A stretch of DNA of 64,000 nucleotides from Hedera helix (GCA_947179155.2 OX359281.1:43489967-43553966), one strand, 5' to 3'; positions 1-12,275 are shown, counted from the stretch's first letter. The notes: generated by a model not told the origin, from the letters alone. Numbers and translations: made by a program.

Positions 1-159
1 CAAATTTGATAAAATCCTTTAAACATATTTCTTCGTAGTATCATGTTCTTAATTCCCATTCAAACAAAGAGTCATCTCAATCATCAATATACAAACATGT
101 AAATATACAAGTGCTTAAAATTAGCATCAATAAAAAGAGAGATTGAAAAAGGAGCTTGC

Positions 160-343
160 TTGAGACATCGCAGGACCAAACGGCGCCGTTGTGTCCACGG
201 TAAGTGCCAAGGCGTTCGCCATTATCGGCGAACCAAACGGTAGGAGTGTGATCTTTGGCACATGAGAACAGGAGGTCACCGTCTCTGTTGTATTTAAGGA
301 AGGTTAGTGGCCTTTCGTGGCCTTTCATCAAAATTGGCCTCAT
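160..343 (-). CDS. eIF3i: Translation initiation factor eIF3 subunit i, first exon (partial gene)
   Basis: First coding exon of the WD40-propeller subunit of eIF3, a cytosolic complex that loads mRNA and initiator tRNA on the 40S ribosome. The 61 codons begin MRPILMKGHERPLTFLKYNR and run through a first WD repeat (GDLLFSCAKDHTPTVWF) into the second (GERLGTYRGHNGAVWSCDVS), matching the near-invariant N-terminus of the family. Start is the ATG at 343-341. Reading on past about 160 gives hydrophobic non-family sequence, so an intron begins here. No good GT donor is present; the best fit is a GC donor (A|GCAAGC, intron from 159), which leaves phase 1 and would give the usual VSRD on joining to an exon beginning GA. 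The rest lies beyond the left edge. Untranslated leader and promoter lie around 344-470. Identity is very sure; the exon end is moderately sure. Confidence 0.93.
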
Positions 344-479
344 CTTTGATTTCGATTTAGATCGATTCTCTCTCTTCTCCTTCCTTTTGGTTTGCTGTTT
401 TCACTCGTTGCTTCAAGTAACAGAGAAAAGATAATAGAGAGCGAGAATGAAACCCTAGACCCTAGTTTAATCGGATCCT

Positions 480-1662
480 TGCAGGAACGCTTTACCCTAT
501 CCTATCCGGATTAGTATGAATCGGGTCAAGTCAAATACTCCTCCCTTATTTATTTTTTTCAATTTAAAATCATATAAGAAGATATGAACACATAAAATAA
601 AAAAAGATAAAGAATGCTTATAATTTTATATTAATCACAATTTAAATTTATCATAAAATTTGTGTATATATAAATATATATATTTTCTTAAAAAAAATAA
701 TTGTCCAAATCGATAAAGATGACAATTTGATATGAGATGGTAAAAGTAAGCTAAGTGGTACTGAATTGGATGATTTATTATGAAGAGAAATGATATTTTC
801 ATAAATAAAATTTAATATTTTTATAAAATATTTTTTACATGAATGTGAGATTTATATATTATTTATGTGAAAAATAATTTGTAAAATTATTATTTTTATC
901 TGAAAAAATATCAATTCATTATTATGAATTATTAGTTTAATAATAAAATTTTGATTTAAAAAAATAAAATTAGTGTAGTTACAATTTTAATATTTATTAT
1001 TAAAATGGTGGTAAATTGTCTCGTATAAAAAGTTTGAATTAGTGCATCGATATTTATATAAATAATAAATGGTCATAATAAGATCACATTAAATATAAAG
1101 TAATTTTGACTTTTACTTAAAAATGTAACAATATAGATGCAAAAATATGAAAATATTTAATTTTTTGTATAATTAAGATTGTGTGGCAACGTGATTATAA
1201 TGGTATAAAATAAATATACCTTTTGTGACTTGTATTGTTGATTATTTTATATTGCTATAGTAATTTTGTTCTATAACTTTAAATTAAATAAAAAAGATTA
1301 TATTTTTATTTTTTACATATTCTTTGTATTTGTATGATTAAATTATTAAGAATAAATTCACAAGCACAAGAAAAAATAAAAATCCTTCTCTTTTCTCTTA
1401 TGTCTTTTTTATTCTATTTCCAAACTCCTAACGTAGTGTTAGCTATATACTACTATTTAGTTCACAAATTATGAGTATTATGCATGTAAATTTGAAATGT
1501 CTCTTTCGGCCAAAAAATAATAAGATGATATGGACAACAATACCCTGCGCCAGTCACACCCTGTTTGTGAGCTTTTAAAACTAAGAAAATCATAGGAAAG
1601 TTGAGTAAAATCGTAATTTTCCTTAGAAATCTCATATTTCTGCATTTTTTTTATGTCAAATT

Positions 1663-1710
<48 letters not shown>

Positions 1711-2480
1711 CAGATATATATAAAGTTTTGGGTAAATTATTCAATGACATAACCTACCTATATTGAAGAAAATATACTCCCAAGTACATTAGAATGTCAT
1801 AAAATAAGTCATTATATTCCACATGTTAATAAATTAAATGCACTATTTTTGCTTATGCAGCAATCTTTACTAGGATACTTTTTGACACATCAAATGTTCA
1901 TTGTAAAATATAGAATATTACAAATTACTCCCCCCAATCTAAATTATATGATCATTATTGATTTTTAAAAATTAATTTAAGACATTTTAAAACTCAAAAT
2001 TAAGATAATTTATTAAAAATTATGAAATAATAAAACTTATAATAAGCAATATTTTTTATATAGTTTATAATATTTATCATTGTATTGATTAAAATTAAAA
2101 AAAATCAATGTTAATTTTGATGCATAGTACATGAATCCCATACTTATGTGAAAGAGATATTGCGATAATTTTAATTTTTACTTGTAAAACTAATAATTCC
2201 CAATAAAAAATACCGTTGGCCATGAAAATAATTAGCCTAAAATTACAGCTACTAAATCCTAAATTAGCAATTTATTTATAGCTATATTTATCTCTCGTAA
2301 AGCTCAAGTTGAACAGAATACAACAGACAGACTACTTTGAGATAATCCAATTTAGCATGCATGCACACAGCAAACACCACACTTACGCCATTCATTTTTA
2401 TCAAAAACACCGCATTTACCAAAAAAATAAAAACTAAAAAACACCTCATTTGCCAAAAAAATTAGAAGCTTAAAAACAAC
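480..2480. other. Intergenic AT-rich DNA between divergent eIF3i and pectate lyase
   Basis: About 2 kb with no supportable gene. It contains long A/T runs and a (TA)n tract at 1665-1708. The last part, about 2400-2478, has a twice-repeated motif of roughly 45 bp (CATTTACC / CATTTGCC followed by A-runs) just upstream of the pectate lyase TATA box. Confidence 0.6.
1665..1708. repeat. (TA)n microsatellite
   Basis: About 22 uninterrupted TA units in the intergenic region. Confidence 0.95.
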
Positions 2481-2487
2481 AGCTATG

Positions 2488-2495
2488 TATAAATA
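2488..2495 (+). promoter_or_regulatory. TATA box of the pectate lyase gene
   Basis: TATAAATA, 90 bp upstream of the start codon and followed by a CT-rich stretch of plant leader type. The distance suits a transcription start near 2520. Confidence 0.7.
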
Positions 2496-2584
2496 ACACC
2501 CTCCCTAATTTTCCTTCCCTCATAACATACAACTTTCTTTCTTAAAGTCTCTCCCCTCTGTATATCTACATTGAGAGGATACAC

Positions 2585-4053
2585 ATGGCTTCAGAAGGTT
2601 GCCGACCAGCATCATGCCGCTGCCTTGCTTTGGTTCTCACCATTGCCATAGTAGTACTCGCCACAACCCCGACTCTTGCCAAAAAATCAAACAATGTCAT
2701 GAACGTGATCGATAACTGCTGGAGATCGAACCCCAAATGGGATAGCCAAAGGCAGCAACTGGCTACCTGTTCGCTCGGTTATACCGGGAAAATGACCAAC
2801 AATGTCGGTCCGGACGTTACCGCCTACGTCGTGACCGACCTTAGTGACGATCCGATGAACCCTAAACCAGGTACACTAAGGTACGCCATGACCAACATTG
2901 TAGGGAAGAAATGGGTAACATTCCAAAGGGACATGAACATTAAACTTCAAAGGCCTCTTCTGGTTAGCAGTTTCACTACCATTGATGGACGAGGAGCCAA
3001 CGTTCACATTGCAGGCGGCGCCTGCTTAATGCTGCAAAGGGTACGTACTTAACTTGATAACTCAAAACAATATTCATAATATTGTCAATTTTTTCATAAT
3101 TTTTTTCCTATGTTCGTATCTTAAAGACTATAACTGTCTAAATATGCAAAATGAACAGGTGAACAATGTAATCATCCATGGTTTACGGATCCACGACTGT
3201 CAAGTTCAAGGACCAGGGCCAGTAATGGGTCCCAACAAGAAGATAGTGAACATAGCACATGCAGATGGGGATGCAATCAGGATGCTAACCTCGACAAAGA
3301 TATGGATAGACCATAACACGCTCTATAACTGCCCGGATGGTCTCATTGATGTTACTAGGAGCTCTACGGACGTAACCATTTCAAACAACTGGTTCAGATA
3401 CCAGAACAAGGTTATGCTTTTAGGACATGATGATGGCTTCTTGCGTGACAAAAACATGAAGGTAACGGTCGCCTTCAACTATTTCGGTCCTAGTTGCCAT
3501 CAGAGGATGCCAAGGTATGTTCATGTATCATTTCCAGATTCACAAAATGTTAAATTTTCATGACAGGTTGTAAAAATACGTGTATGGGAACTATGTGCAG
3601 GGTGCGGTTTGGATATGCACATGTTGTCAACAATCTCTACCAAGGATGGGGACTATATGCAATAGGGGGAAGCATGAACCCAAGAGTAAAGAGTCAAGCG
3701 AACCTTTTTATAGCTCCCAAAACAGGGAAAAAGGAGGTAATAATAAGTACAGCTAAGAAGTTCATGCTTAAGTAAAAAAAATAAAAATATTAATATATAA
3801 AGAAACTAATAATTAAAATGTTTCACAGGTCATCTGGAAAAATAACGATAAGGCTGGCATTCCATGGAATTTTCGTTCTGTGGATGATCTATTTGAAAAT
3901 GGAGCAACTTTCAACAAGAACGAAGCCAGCAGTGGTGGCGAAAAGCCAAATTACAATCATGAACAACAATTTAAGGTAGCAGACGCAAGATCAGTGAGGT
4001 CATTGACAAGAACCTCAGGTGCTTTAAAATGCCGTAAAAGCTCTAGATGTTGA
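2585..4053 (+). CDS. Pectate lyase (polysaccharide lyase family 1), four exons
   Basis: Secreted enzyme that cleaves de-esterified pectin by calcium-dependent beta-elimination. Exons 2585-3040, 3159-3514, 3601-3736 and 3829-4053 join in frame to 390 codons plus stop; all introns are GT-AG. Residues about 1-32 form a signal peptide (hydrophobic LALVLTIAIVVLA). The PL1 fold follows: NPKPGTLRYA, TIDGRGANVHIAGG, then the calcium and active-site positions DGD (188-190), WIDH (201-204), DGLID (212-216), VMLLGHDD (237-244) and the catalytic-arginine block QRMPRVRFG (from 267). All key residues of the family are present. The C-terminal part is short and ends in CRKSSRC. The RVRFG form and compact length resemble anther/pollen pectate lyases, but that is recollection and the expression site cannot be read here. 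The first in-frame ATG with a signal peptide was taken as start. Confidence 0.93.
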
Positions 4054-4287
4054 GTCAAAGTAAAGGTTGAAGATGAAACTGGAAGAACATGAAGAGATTC
4101 ATCTCATTGTATGAATAAATGTAATTTATCACTATCATGTTGCAATATAGAATATGCACAGAACAGTGATCTGGGATTTCTTCTAAATAAAAGGAATATT
4201 TGTACTAAGAACAGTGCTCATCAAATACTATTTAGTTCAACAAAAAATACAAATTTTCAACTAGCACATATCAAACATATTCTCCAA

Positions 4288-7280
4288 TTAATCTTCTTCA
4301 CTATCGGAAGTTTCATATGCTACTAGTAAGCTTTTAACAGGGTTGTCCACATTAATTTTATCTTCTGCTTTATCACGTCCTGTCGAAGGGGGCATTTTCT
4401 CCCCCTGATTAGCCTCAGTTGTACTGTTTGTTGAATCTCGTTCGGTGGAAATCACAGTTGAGTGCTTGCCATCAAAAGGGCTTGAAACTCTCTGTCGCTT
4501 AGGTTTTACCTCCACCATCTTCTTCAGTAAATCTTGTTGCCTACAGCAAGTACAATTCCATTAGACAGTGTTTAAGCATGCACGTCTGTGTGTGTGTCAC
4601 ACACACGACACACCCAGAGAGAGAGAAAAAGAGACCTAATCCCACTCTTGGGCTTAGGTTCAACCCGAAGTGGCAAGGGCAGCGATGCTGGTGAAGAATC
4701 AGCAATGCTTGCAGCTTTGTTTCAAGCAGTTAAAGAAAAATAAAATGATAACAATGATTGTGGCATTAGAGGAAGAAATTAAACTTTATGGCTTTAAGAG
4801 GCCAGGGAATATAAGATCAAATGATAAACTAGATTCACTGCATTTAAGGAATACCCTTAGATGACAAGTAGTTCTTATCCTCCAAATGGAAGGAAGCACC
4901 CTCTTTAATTCAATTCCTCCAAGTAGGCACAAAAAGGGGCATCCAGGTATTCAAGCCAAATTGACAATTTAAACGTGTAATAACTAATAAGAACTGAAGA
5001 GAGAAAATACTCTCTCTGAATACTTTCTCCGGACAGAAGTCTAAAGGATGTACTCAGAGAGTTTGTGTCATAAAAAAATCTGCATGAAATTTGGAGAATT
5101 TTAACAGGGGTTGGCTTTTCCCCTCTTGGGGTTTGCAGTAGTTACACCTTTTTGATTCAAATAATAGTATGTCCGCGGCATGTCAAAAGAACAAAAACAG
5201 TAAAAGAAAAGTTCAATGGACATTTTAAAAGGGATATTTTAAATGCAGCAAATGCCCGTTTCTCTGTGCGGCGTAGAAGGCGCTCTGCATCCTCCTCGGC
5301 TTCCATCTGCTCCTTGAGATAGAGCAGATCATCACTGTCCAAGGCTGCATATTCAACTTAAGCAACGCTTAAGAACTATTGGTAGATAACATATGTGGGT
5401 GCATAGTCAAACAAATAAATATCAAGGGAGAGGAGAGAATCCATACCGCCTCGCCCGTGAAGGTAGCCTCCACGTTCACCAGCAACCTCTTGCATCTGTA
5501 TGCATCAACAGCCCGGTAGAAGAAGCCAAGATCCCTGTCAGGGCATGTTATCAGAAAACTCTCCCAGATTTGAACATAATATATGAAAGAAAATACCAGG
5601 GCAAGATATGGTCAAACACATCCTCCTATCAAAACCTTAGTAATGTGTTGTACTACCATTGCTAGAGTTGCATATTGTCACCGAAGAAGAAGAAGAAGAA
5701 GAAGAAAAAGAAAATGAAACAGATGCCTCCCCCCCTCCCTACTAAGTTAGTGACATGAAGAGGCAGATTATGCCTATGATGTGGGCCAGGTAGATTTGAT
5801 CTTTTCTTATTTATATTACTATCATAAGAAATATACAACGAGTCTTTGATTCAAGCAAAGACTTCTAGATTCATGGCCTAATTAGTTAGGATTTAGGACC
5901 TGATACCTTCATTTATGCTCAATCACCAATAGCTGCCAGCATCATATTCAAATCAAACTAAGCAGGTGCAGTGATGGTCAACTAAAGCTAGATCAGATCA
6001 CATCAACCCAACAGGACAAATAAACCAGCTTCCATTGAAATTAACGTCCAAAAAAAATGCATAGAATAGCCATATTTAACGTCTTAGGTCCCCCTACTAC
6101 GAAGAATGCACAGAGATTCTTATCCAATAAAATGAGGATAATATAGGATATGATCGGACTAACAATTTTTTTTTCATTTTGACAACAAAATTTGAGAATG
6201 AAAAAGAAAAATACATACAGATGTCAATAAGAATGTTAGCAGACCAGTCTCGAAGCAGCCCCATAGCATGAACGATTAAGTAACAATGTTAAAAGTTCTC
6301 TTTACTAAAATAACCACATGAATGGAAATAAATTACCAATATCCAAAACCATTAGATAACACTAAAACTTAGAATCCAAGGGGACACAGCTGTTATTTGG
6401 TTTATGGTTCTCAACAGATTTAATACTAATGATTTGCTTCAGCGTCACAGGCTATACAAGGCTTTGTCACAAACGTTTAAGCACTGTGCATGCAAACGAG
6501 ACTAGCGCCTACTTGTTCCTTCCTTGTCCTTCCGCATGATAGCATTGGTATCTTCTTGTTTTTTTCCCCATTTTTTTTAGTGGGGTGTTGTTGTGGGGGG
6601 CAGAAGAGAGAATGGGTTGTTGAATGCTTGTGCATTGGGTATGCAAGTGAGTAAGAATAAGAGTTTCCCAAACAACCTTGTGGCTCACATATTAAATGTA
6701 TGCTACTTTACACCCACTGACCTATTACCAAAAAACATGATAATTTACATGTAGTAAATGCATTGAAATACTTACTTTTATCTTCGGATGCCCATATAAG
6801 AAAGGCTCTACCACTAATTTCATGTAATTTTTGCAAAACAAACAGAATATATCCAAATAAATAAAAAATCAAAGAGCAAACTGAAAAGATTTTACTCTTT
6901 TCTTCTAAAGGGTTCCTCTTAAAACAAGAAAATCTGAAGATTTTTTTTTATAAATAATGCATACTTGAATGAAGTGTTAATACACCCAATAACAAGAATA
7001 CGACAATCATATCAAATAAAGAATACATACAGAGATACGGAAGGAGAAGCATGATTCGCTAACCTTAGCAACCATGCGTTGAAAAGTGATATCTTCATCA
7101 TCTATTCTATCCTTCCCTTTCCCCAATTTCTTATCTGTAATGACAGAACATATATATTCACATAAAAGACGTAACACGAATAATAAACACAGAATAATCG
7201 AAACGTAATTATATAAATAAAAATTTCTTACCTTTGGGATCGGAGAGATTGGTGTACTCTCGAACTTCTCTTCCTGCCAT
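4288..7280 (-). CDS. Conserved plant protein of unknown function, six exons, with a U12-type intron
   Basis: Exons in transcript order: 7232-7280, 7064-7134, 5447-5495, 5238-5344, 4636-4718 and 4288-4540; they join in frame to 203 codons plus stop. The protein begins MAGREVREYTNLSDPK, continues with a charged KKLGKGKDRIDDEDITFQ segment, then a strongly acidic/basic helical stretch (KEQMEAEEDAERLLRRTEKR), a KKAAS linker, a proline-rich patch, lysine-rich VEVKPKRQR and an acidic tail ending DSEED. I recognise the same protein from other plants but know no function. No signal peptide or membrane segment is seen; the basic patches suggest a nuclear protein (inference). Four introns are GT-AG; the fourth, 4719-5237, fits only AT-AC boundaries and is listed separately. 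The 1.6-kb second intron holds nothing else recognisable. The gene is convergent with the pectate lyase. Confidence 0.85.
4719..5237 (-). other. Probable U12-dependent AT-AC intron
   Basis: On the minus strand the intron starts ATATCCCTTT (U12 consensus ATATCCTTT, one mismatch) and ends TTCTTTAACTGCTTGAAAC, that is a U12 branch-site match (consensus TTCCTTAAC, one mismatch) 11 nt before a terminal AC. Using these ends, the flanking exons join in phase 0 to give AFAAFK|KAASIADSS, the sequence I recall for this protein in other plants. No GT-AG pair nearby keeps that frame. Confidence 0.82.
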
Positions 7281-8644
7281 TTTAACCCAAACAGACTGGA
7301 AGCAATTTCAGCTAGAATTTGATAAATTTAGAACTGAAGAAGACGAAATAAGAGAGAGGGCGAGGCAAAGGCACTTTCCTTTCTATCTGCAAATCGGGGC
7401 TATTGGTTTTACAAAATGGTTAAATACAGTTATGTCATTAAATTTTGCCCTAACTTTTAATTTAGTCACTGAACAATTTTTATCCTTTTGATAACTATAT
7501 TTTAATTTATTTGGATCAGTGATAATGGAAGAGTGTTCTTAGGCCCGGATCGATTATCAAACCGAAAAAGTATCGGATGGATGGGTCATTGATCCAATTA
7601 ATGGTCGGATCATTATTGAACATGTGACGTCATTAATATGTAATAAATAATAAATAATTAAATATATTAATTATTATTATATATATTATTTAGTAAATAT
7701 GCAAAATTAATCAATTTATCTGCACATAAAAAGATTAAACTTATTTGTACAATGTTTACTTTATACAATTTAAATAAATACAAAATTTATACAAAAAAAT
7801 ATATTAAATCATGATCATAACTCACAATTCAAGACTTAAGAGCTATAAAATCAAACACAAATAAATATAAACATCTTTAGGAAACATTCAATCAAATTCG
7901 GTAAAAATAAATAAATCTATTTGTACAATGTTTACTTTATATAATTCAAATAAATATTAAATCTATATGAAAAGAAATATATTAAATCATGATCATAGCT
8001 CAAAACTCAATCAAGAATATATTTAATCAAATTCAAATGCTTAAATTTTAATTTTTTTTTAAAAAGAAGGTAGAGAATCGGTAAAATCGGTGACTGGGTC
8101 GATTGGTCCGATCGTTGAGTCTCGAATTTTGACCAAAACTGATTTTTTGGCTTGAACCAGACTGGAGAGTCGACCGATTTTGATTTTTTTCGGTCGAATC
8201 GACAGTCCGGTCCGAATTTAAAAACCATGAATGGAGTATGTAAGTTATATATCCTAGTCAAAAAAATAATTTTATCTTAATCTTTCAATAAAATCTAGTA
8301 TAAACAGATTATATGAGATAATATAAATTTATATTTAATTTGAGGTTGTATAGTTATAATATCATATTATTATAACTTTATAAAATAAATATATTTTTTA
8401 ACGATTTATATTAAAAAAAAAAAAATTCACGAGAAAAAATTGACGAGGAATGCTAAATTTCTAGTCATTGCCATCCATATGCTTCACCAAAACTGACTTG
8501 TCCAGATATAAAACTGAAGCCCAATCCAAAATATAGACAACACATAGACATACGTGTCACCAGCAATTCATCTCCCATGTGTCCCTTTCTCTTTATATAA
8601 TACGTTAATCCAAATCCATGCATTTTGTCTACGCTAACTTACCC

Positions 8645-8678
<34 letters not shown>

Positions 8679-8934
8679 GTATATGTATATGTATATCCTT
8701 CTCCTCCTCTCTTTTTCTACATATCATAGTCATCTGTTTTTAGCTCATTGATTCACATATTTTCTTCAAAATTAATTAAGCAAACAATATATTGCTAGAT
8801 ATATATAGCAACCCACTGCAGCTGCTGTACGTAGCTAGATTTTGTAGAGCAAGCAGCAACAAATTAAGTGAAAAAATATATTTTTGAGGGGAAATTAGGG
8901 GATAAAGAATTACGTAGACAAGTAGCTAGCGAGG
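7281..8934. other. Intergenic region with a degenerate transposon-like stretch
   Basis: No gene is seen. About 7540-8230 has a CCGGATCGA-type left end and a right end rich in GGTCCGAT / CGGTCGAATCGA words, as in degraded plant hAT-type MITEs, but I could not align clear terminal inverted repeats or a target duplication. About 8644-8698 is a (TA)n tract grading into TATATG repeats, just upstream of the aquaporin pseudogene. Confidence 0.4.
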
Positions 8935-11435
8935 ATGCCTCGAGAATAAGCGTTACGGAGGGTGGAAGATATTGCGCAAAAGTGGACACGATGCGATCGA
9001 GCCACCTTGGCGGAGTTTCTATCTGCTTTCGTCTTTGTCTTTGCCGGCGAAGAATCCGTTCTTGCTCTTGGTATATATATATAGTTATACTATTTTATTA
9101 CTATATATATAATTCTGTCTTTTTAATTATAATTTCTTCATGAAAACAAACACACTACATAGTATACGTAATATGTTCATGATCGATGTTCATGTGTTGT
9201 TCTCCATTTAATATATAATAGTCCCCGCAGCATCTATCGAAAAAAAGAAAAGAATAGTGTTTTCCTCTTAATTTATATAGGGAATTGGTATTTTTACCGG
9301 AGAATTTTGTAGTTCTACAAAGCTAGCTCTCCTTGTTTGGCCTCGTAGCCTTACATGAGCGAAAAACTTCAATAATGATAGTCCTGAAAAAATAATATTA
9401 AAAAATCAACTAATTTTTTCTCACATGTTGTATCGACTTTAGAAAAAAAGAGAGCAAAATTAAGTTTTAAATTTACTATTTTACCATTATATTTATTTTG
9501 TTTTGGTTGTGTACTTGTAGAGATTAAAATAGATATATATTATTTTTTAAAATATTTACTTATGTTATTTTATTTTTCGTTCATGGACAGAATTGAATTT
9601 TTCATTCATTTTTTTTTTGTGAAAAAAAAACCAAGAGATTTTGGTACATATAGAAAATTTTGCAGTCCTTTTTCATTTATTTTTCGTCCATTTTAAAAGT
9701 CAAAAATTAACACACTTTAAAAGCTGTAAAAGGATTTGCGAAGTTGACACAATTGTATATCACAATGTTTCACAACACCATCATTCATGGCCAATGCCAA
9801 GAAAATATAACTCTATGTTACACGAATGCAACAAAATTTTGATATAAATTTCACAAATAATTGGTCGGTCTTAGTGTTAACAACTTCATCAATCCATAGC
9901 CATATCCCTATGTTTGTCTTGAAGCTTGGAGTTAAAGAGGAGGGTTTAAAATTTTCACATTCAAATTTTGGTCAACAATTTAATATCATGTTTATGATTA
10001 TATCATCCAAAATGACAATCCTTGAAAAAGACAATACATACATCTTTAGTGAAAATTTTGTAACAAAAGAGTAGCTTAGAAAAAGTATTGCCAGATGGAT
10101 TACAAACAACATTAATTAATGTCATAGGCAGATAAGATGTACAGTGTGAAAGGTCTAGGAGCATCAAGTCTGGTGATGATTGCCATTGCTCATACATTTT
10201 CTCTTTTCGCGGCGGGGGCTTCCGCCATGAACGTTTCTGGCGGGCACGTCAATCCAGCGGTGACCTTTGGCGCTCTGGTAGGCGGCAGAGTCTCCTTGGT
10301 GCGTGCCGTTTACTACTGGCTTGGTCAGCTCTTGGGTGCTGTTGTTGCCTCTCTCTTGTTGAGGTTTTCTACTGATGGCTTGGTAATTAACACTAGATTA
10401 CCATGTTACTTCTACGCAATCTAGGAAATTAAATTTTAAATTTATAAATTATACTCCATCTCTCTCAAAATAAGAGATACATTTATAATTTTTAAGTATA
10501 ATTTTATGTTTTTAATTTAGTAGTGATGGTTTGATACCAGATATGCACTAAAATGATAATAACAAATTAAGAACCTCTCATCATTATAAATGTATTTTTA
10601 ATTTTAATCTTTTAATTTAAAAAATAAATATATTTTTAATTTTTGAAGTAACTATACCTTAAGAATATGAGGTACTCACAAGAAGATGATGAGTACTTTT
10701 CTCATGCATCATACGTCACTTCTTGTCATTTATCACCCTTGTCTTTTAGAACAATTTGTTTGATGATTATTTTCATTAGCATAATCACTTTTAATTAAAA
10801 ACATTCGAACCATTTTCCTTTTTAAATAATCAGGAGTACACGGGAACTTCTTGTTTTCAAGATTTATATGTTTAGAATCTCAATTGTTTTTTTTATACCA
10901 CATTTTGGGTCCTCAATTATTAGATAATAACTATATAATTACATAATTACCAATTTCTAATAAGTGTGTAGTTGTAACTCATTTCGGCTTAAATTTGGTG
11001 TTGGTATACTTGTCTATATTTGTTTTTGTACTTTCTTCAGAGACCAGTTGGATTTGTGGTAGCATCTGGCGTGGGCAACTGGAATGCATTGCTAATGGAG
11101 ATTGTTCTAACATTCGGGCTAGTTTACACTGTCTATGCAACAGCTATCGATCCAAAAAGAGGCCATTTGGGAACAATAGCTCCGCTAGCACTCGCAATTA
11201 TAGTAGGAGGTAATGTTCTAGTGGGAGGGCCATTTTCAGGGGCATCAATGAATCCAGCCAGGCATTCGGACCGGCTCTGGTGGGTTGAAGGTGGAAAAAC
11301 CATTGGATCTATTGGCTCGGTCCTTCTGTCGGTGCAGCAATGTCCGGTTTAATTTACGAATTTGGGATTATCCAGTCTGAGGCACAGGCTCGGCATCATC
11401 CTACCCACCAGCCCTCGACTCCAGAAGATTACTAG
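8935..11435 (+). pseudogene. TIP3: Tonoplast intrinsic protein (TIP3-like aquaporin) pseudogene
   Basis: Three-exon TIP gene: 8935-9070, 10132-10382 and 11041-11435, with intact GT-AG sites. Exon 2 is undamaged and carries the first channel loop SGGHVNPAVTFG; exon 3 has the second loop GASMNPAR and ends with PEDY. The GGR(V/I)S, DPKRGHLGTIAPLA and PEDY features match seed TIP3 (alpha-TIP) water channels of the protein-storage vacuole membrane. Four lesions are visible. One base is missing after codon 3 of exon 1, so frame 1 stops at codon 5. There is a 4-bp insertion near 8995. One G is missing in the codons after NPAR (near 11265). A TGG-to-TGA change follows (near 11285) in what would be the VGWRW motif. 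Single-base losses could be assembly errors, but the 4-bp insertion and the nonsense change argue for real inactivation. Confidence 0.85.
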
Positions 11436-11647
11436 ATAAGTTGTGGTTCAGTTGGTTTTGGTTTTGGTTCAGTTTTTGTGGAGCTGGTGTGAATAAAGTC
11501 TGTCTACATGCATGTATAAGTTTGGGCAGTCATGAGATGAGATGTTATTTTTCTTTTGTTGATTATGTTGCTACTGTTTTGTTGTACGTATGTTTATCTG
11601 TCGAATTAATACGAGTACGAGCAAACAAGTTCAAGCAGACAATTGAT

Positions 11648-11765
11648 CAAAGTCAACATTTACGATCCTTGGAGGCTGTTTTGGCTGACTTTTTAGAATC
11701 TTTGCATAATATAATATTCTAAAAAGTCGGCTAAAACAACCTCCAATCGGAGACTTTGACTTGAC
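11648..11765. repeat. Fold-back hairpin with imperfect arms
   Basis: The left arm contains TTGGAGGCTGTTTTGGCTGA followed by CTTTTTAGAAT (about 11670-11699). The right arm (about 11717-11746) is its reverse complement with about three mismatches; the loop is about 17 bp, and weaker pairing extends outward through the CAAAGTC / GACTTTG ends. It could be a small MITE or a transcribed hairpin. It lies about 210 bp past the aquaporin pseudogene stop. Confidence 0.7.
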
Positions 11766-12159
11766 GATGATATTGTTACTTTTTAGATCAGAATGTAAAC
11801 TTGAAACATTTTTGGATTGGTTTATTTGATCCAAATAATAATTAGATATTGGCAAAATCTGCGATAACCCTCCATCACAACTAGGAACGGTTAGGATTAG
11901 ATGAATTTAATTATTATCTGTAAGAAATTTTTATGGATATAAATTACTCTCTGTAAAAAAAGTTTGCGAATAATAATTTACGGTGAATTTTTATCTTTAT
12001 CCCTTAAAACAATTAAGAAAATAAAAAAATACTAAAATTCTTGCGGATAGTAGACAGCGAGTTTGATTTTCAGTGTCCTTTGAAATCTTTTGAATATTGT
12101 CGCATCTTCATACATTATTATATATATGCAAATACTTTAATTTACACTATTCTACACAG

Positions 12160-12275
12160 GCAAAAGTCAAGTTTGCTGACCACCGGGACCGAAGCCTTGA
12201 AGATGCTCATGTCGCGTTGGCTTAACAGCTGCTCGTCTGTCAGACCCAACAATTCTCGCCCAAACCTATTACCAT
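12160..12275. other. Unassigned exon-like GC-richer segment
   Basis: A coding-looking island in AT-rich DNA. On the minus strand one frame reads without stops as RFGRELLGLTDEQLLSQRDM followed by about 15 more residues. On the plus strand a good acceptor (CTACACAG at about 12152-12159) is followed by AKVKFADHRDRSLEDAHVAL and a stop. Neither product is recognised, and no continuing exon was found on either strand. It may be a gene relic. Confidence 0.2.

Noticed and set aside
7540..8230. Second hAT-like MITE
   Set aside because: The base composition and CGGTC words are suggestive, but no clear terminal inverted repeat pair or target duplication could be aligned.
8868..9143. Long frame over TIP exon 1 as an alternative intact first exon
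   Set aside because: It has no ATG start and leaves the TIP frame at the 4-bp insertion, so it does not rescue the aquaporin.
9641..10074. Two open frames in the first intron of the aquaporin pseudogene
   Set aside because: Composition is AT-rich and intron-like, with no recognisable motifs.
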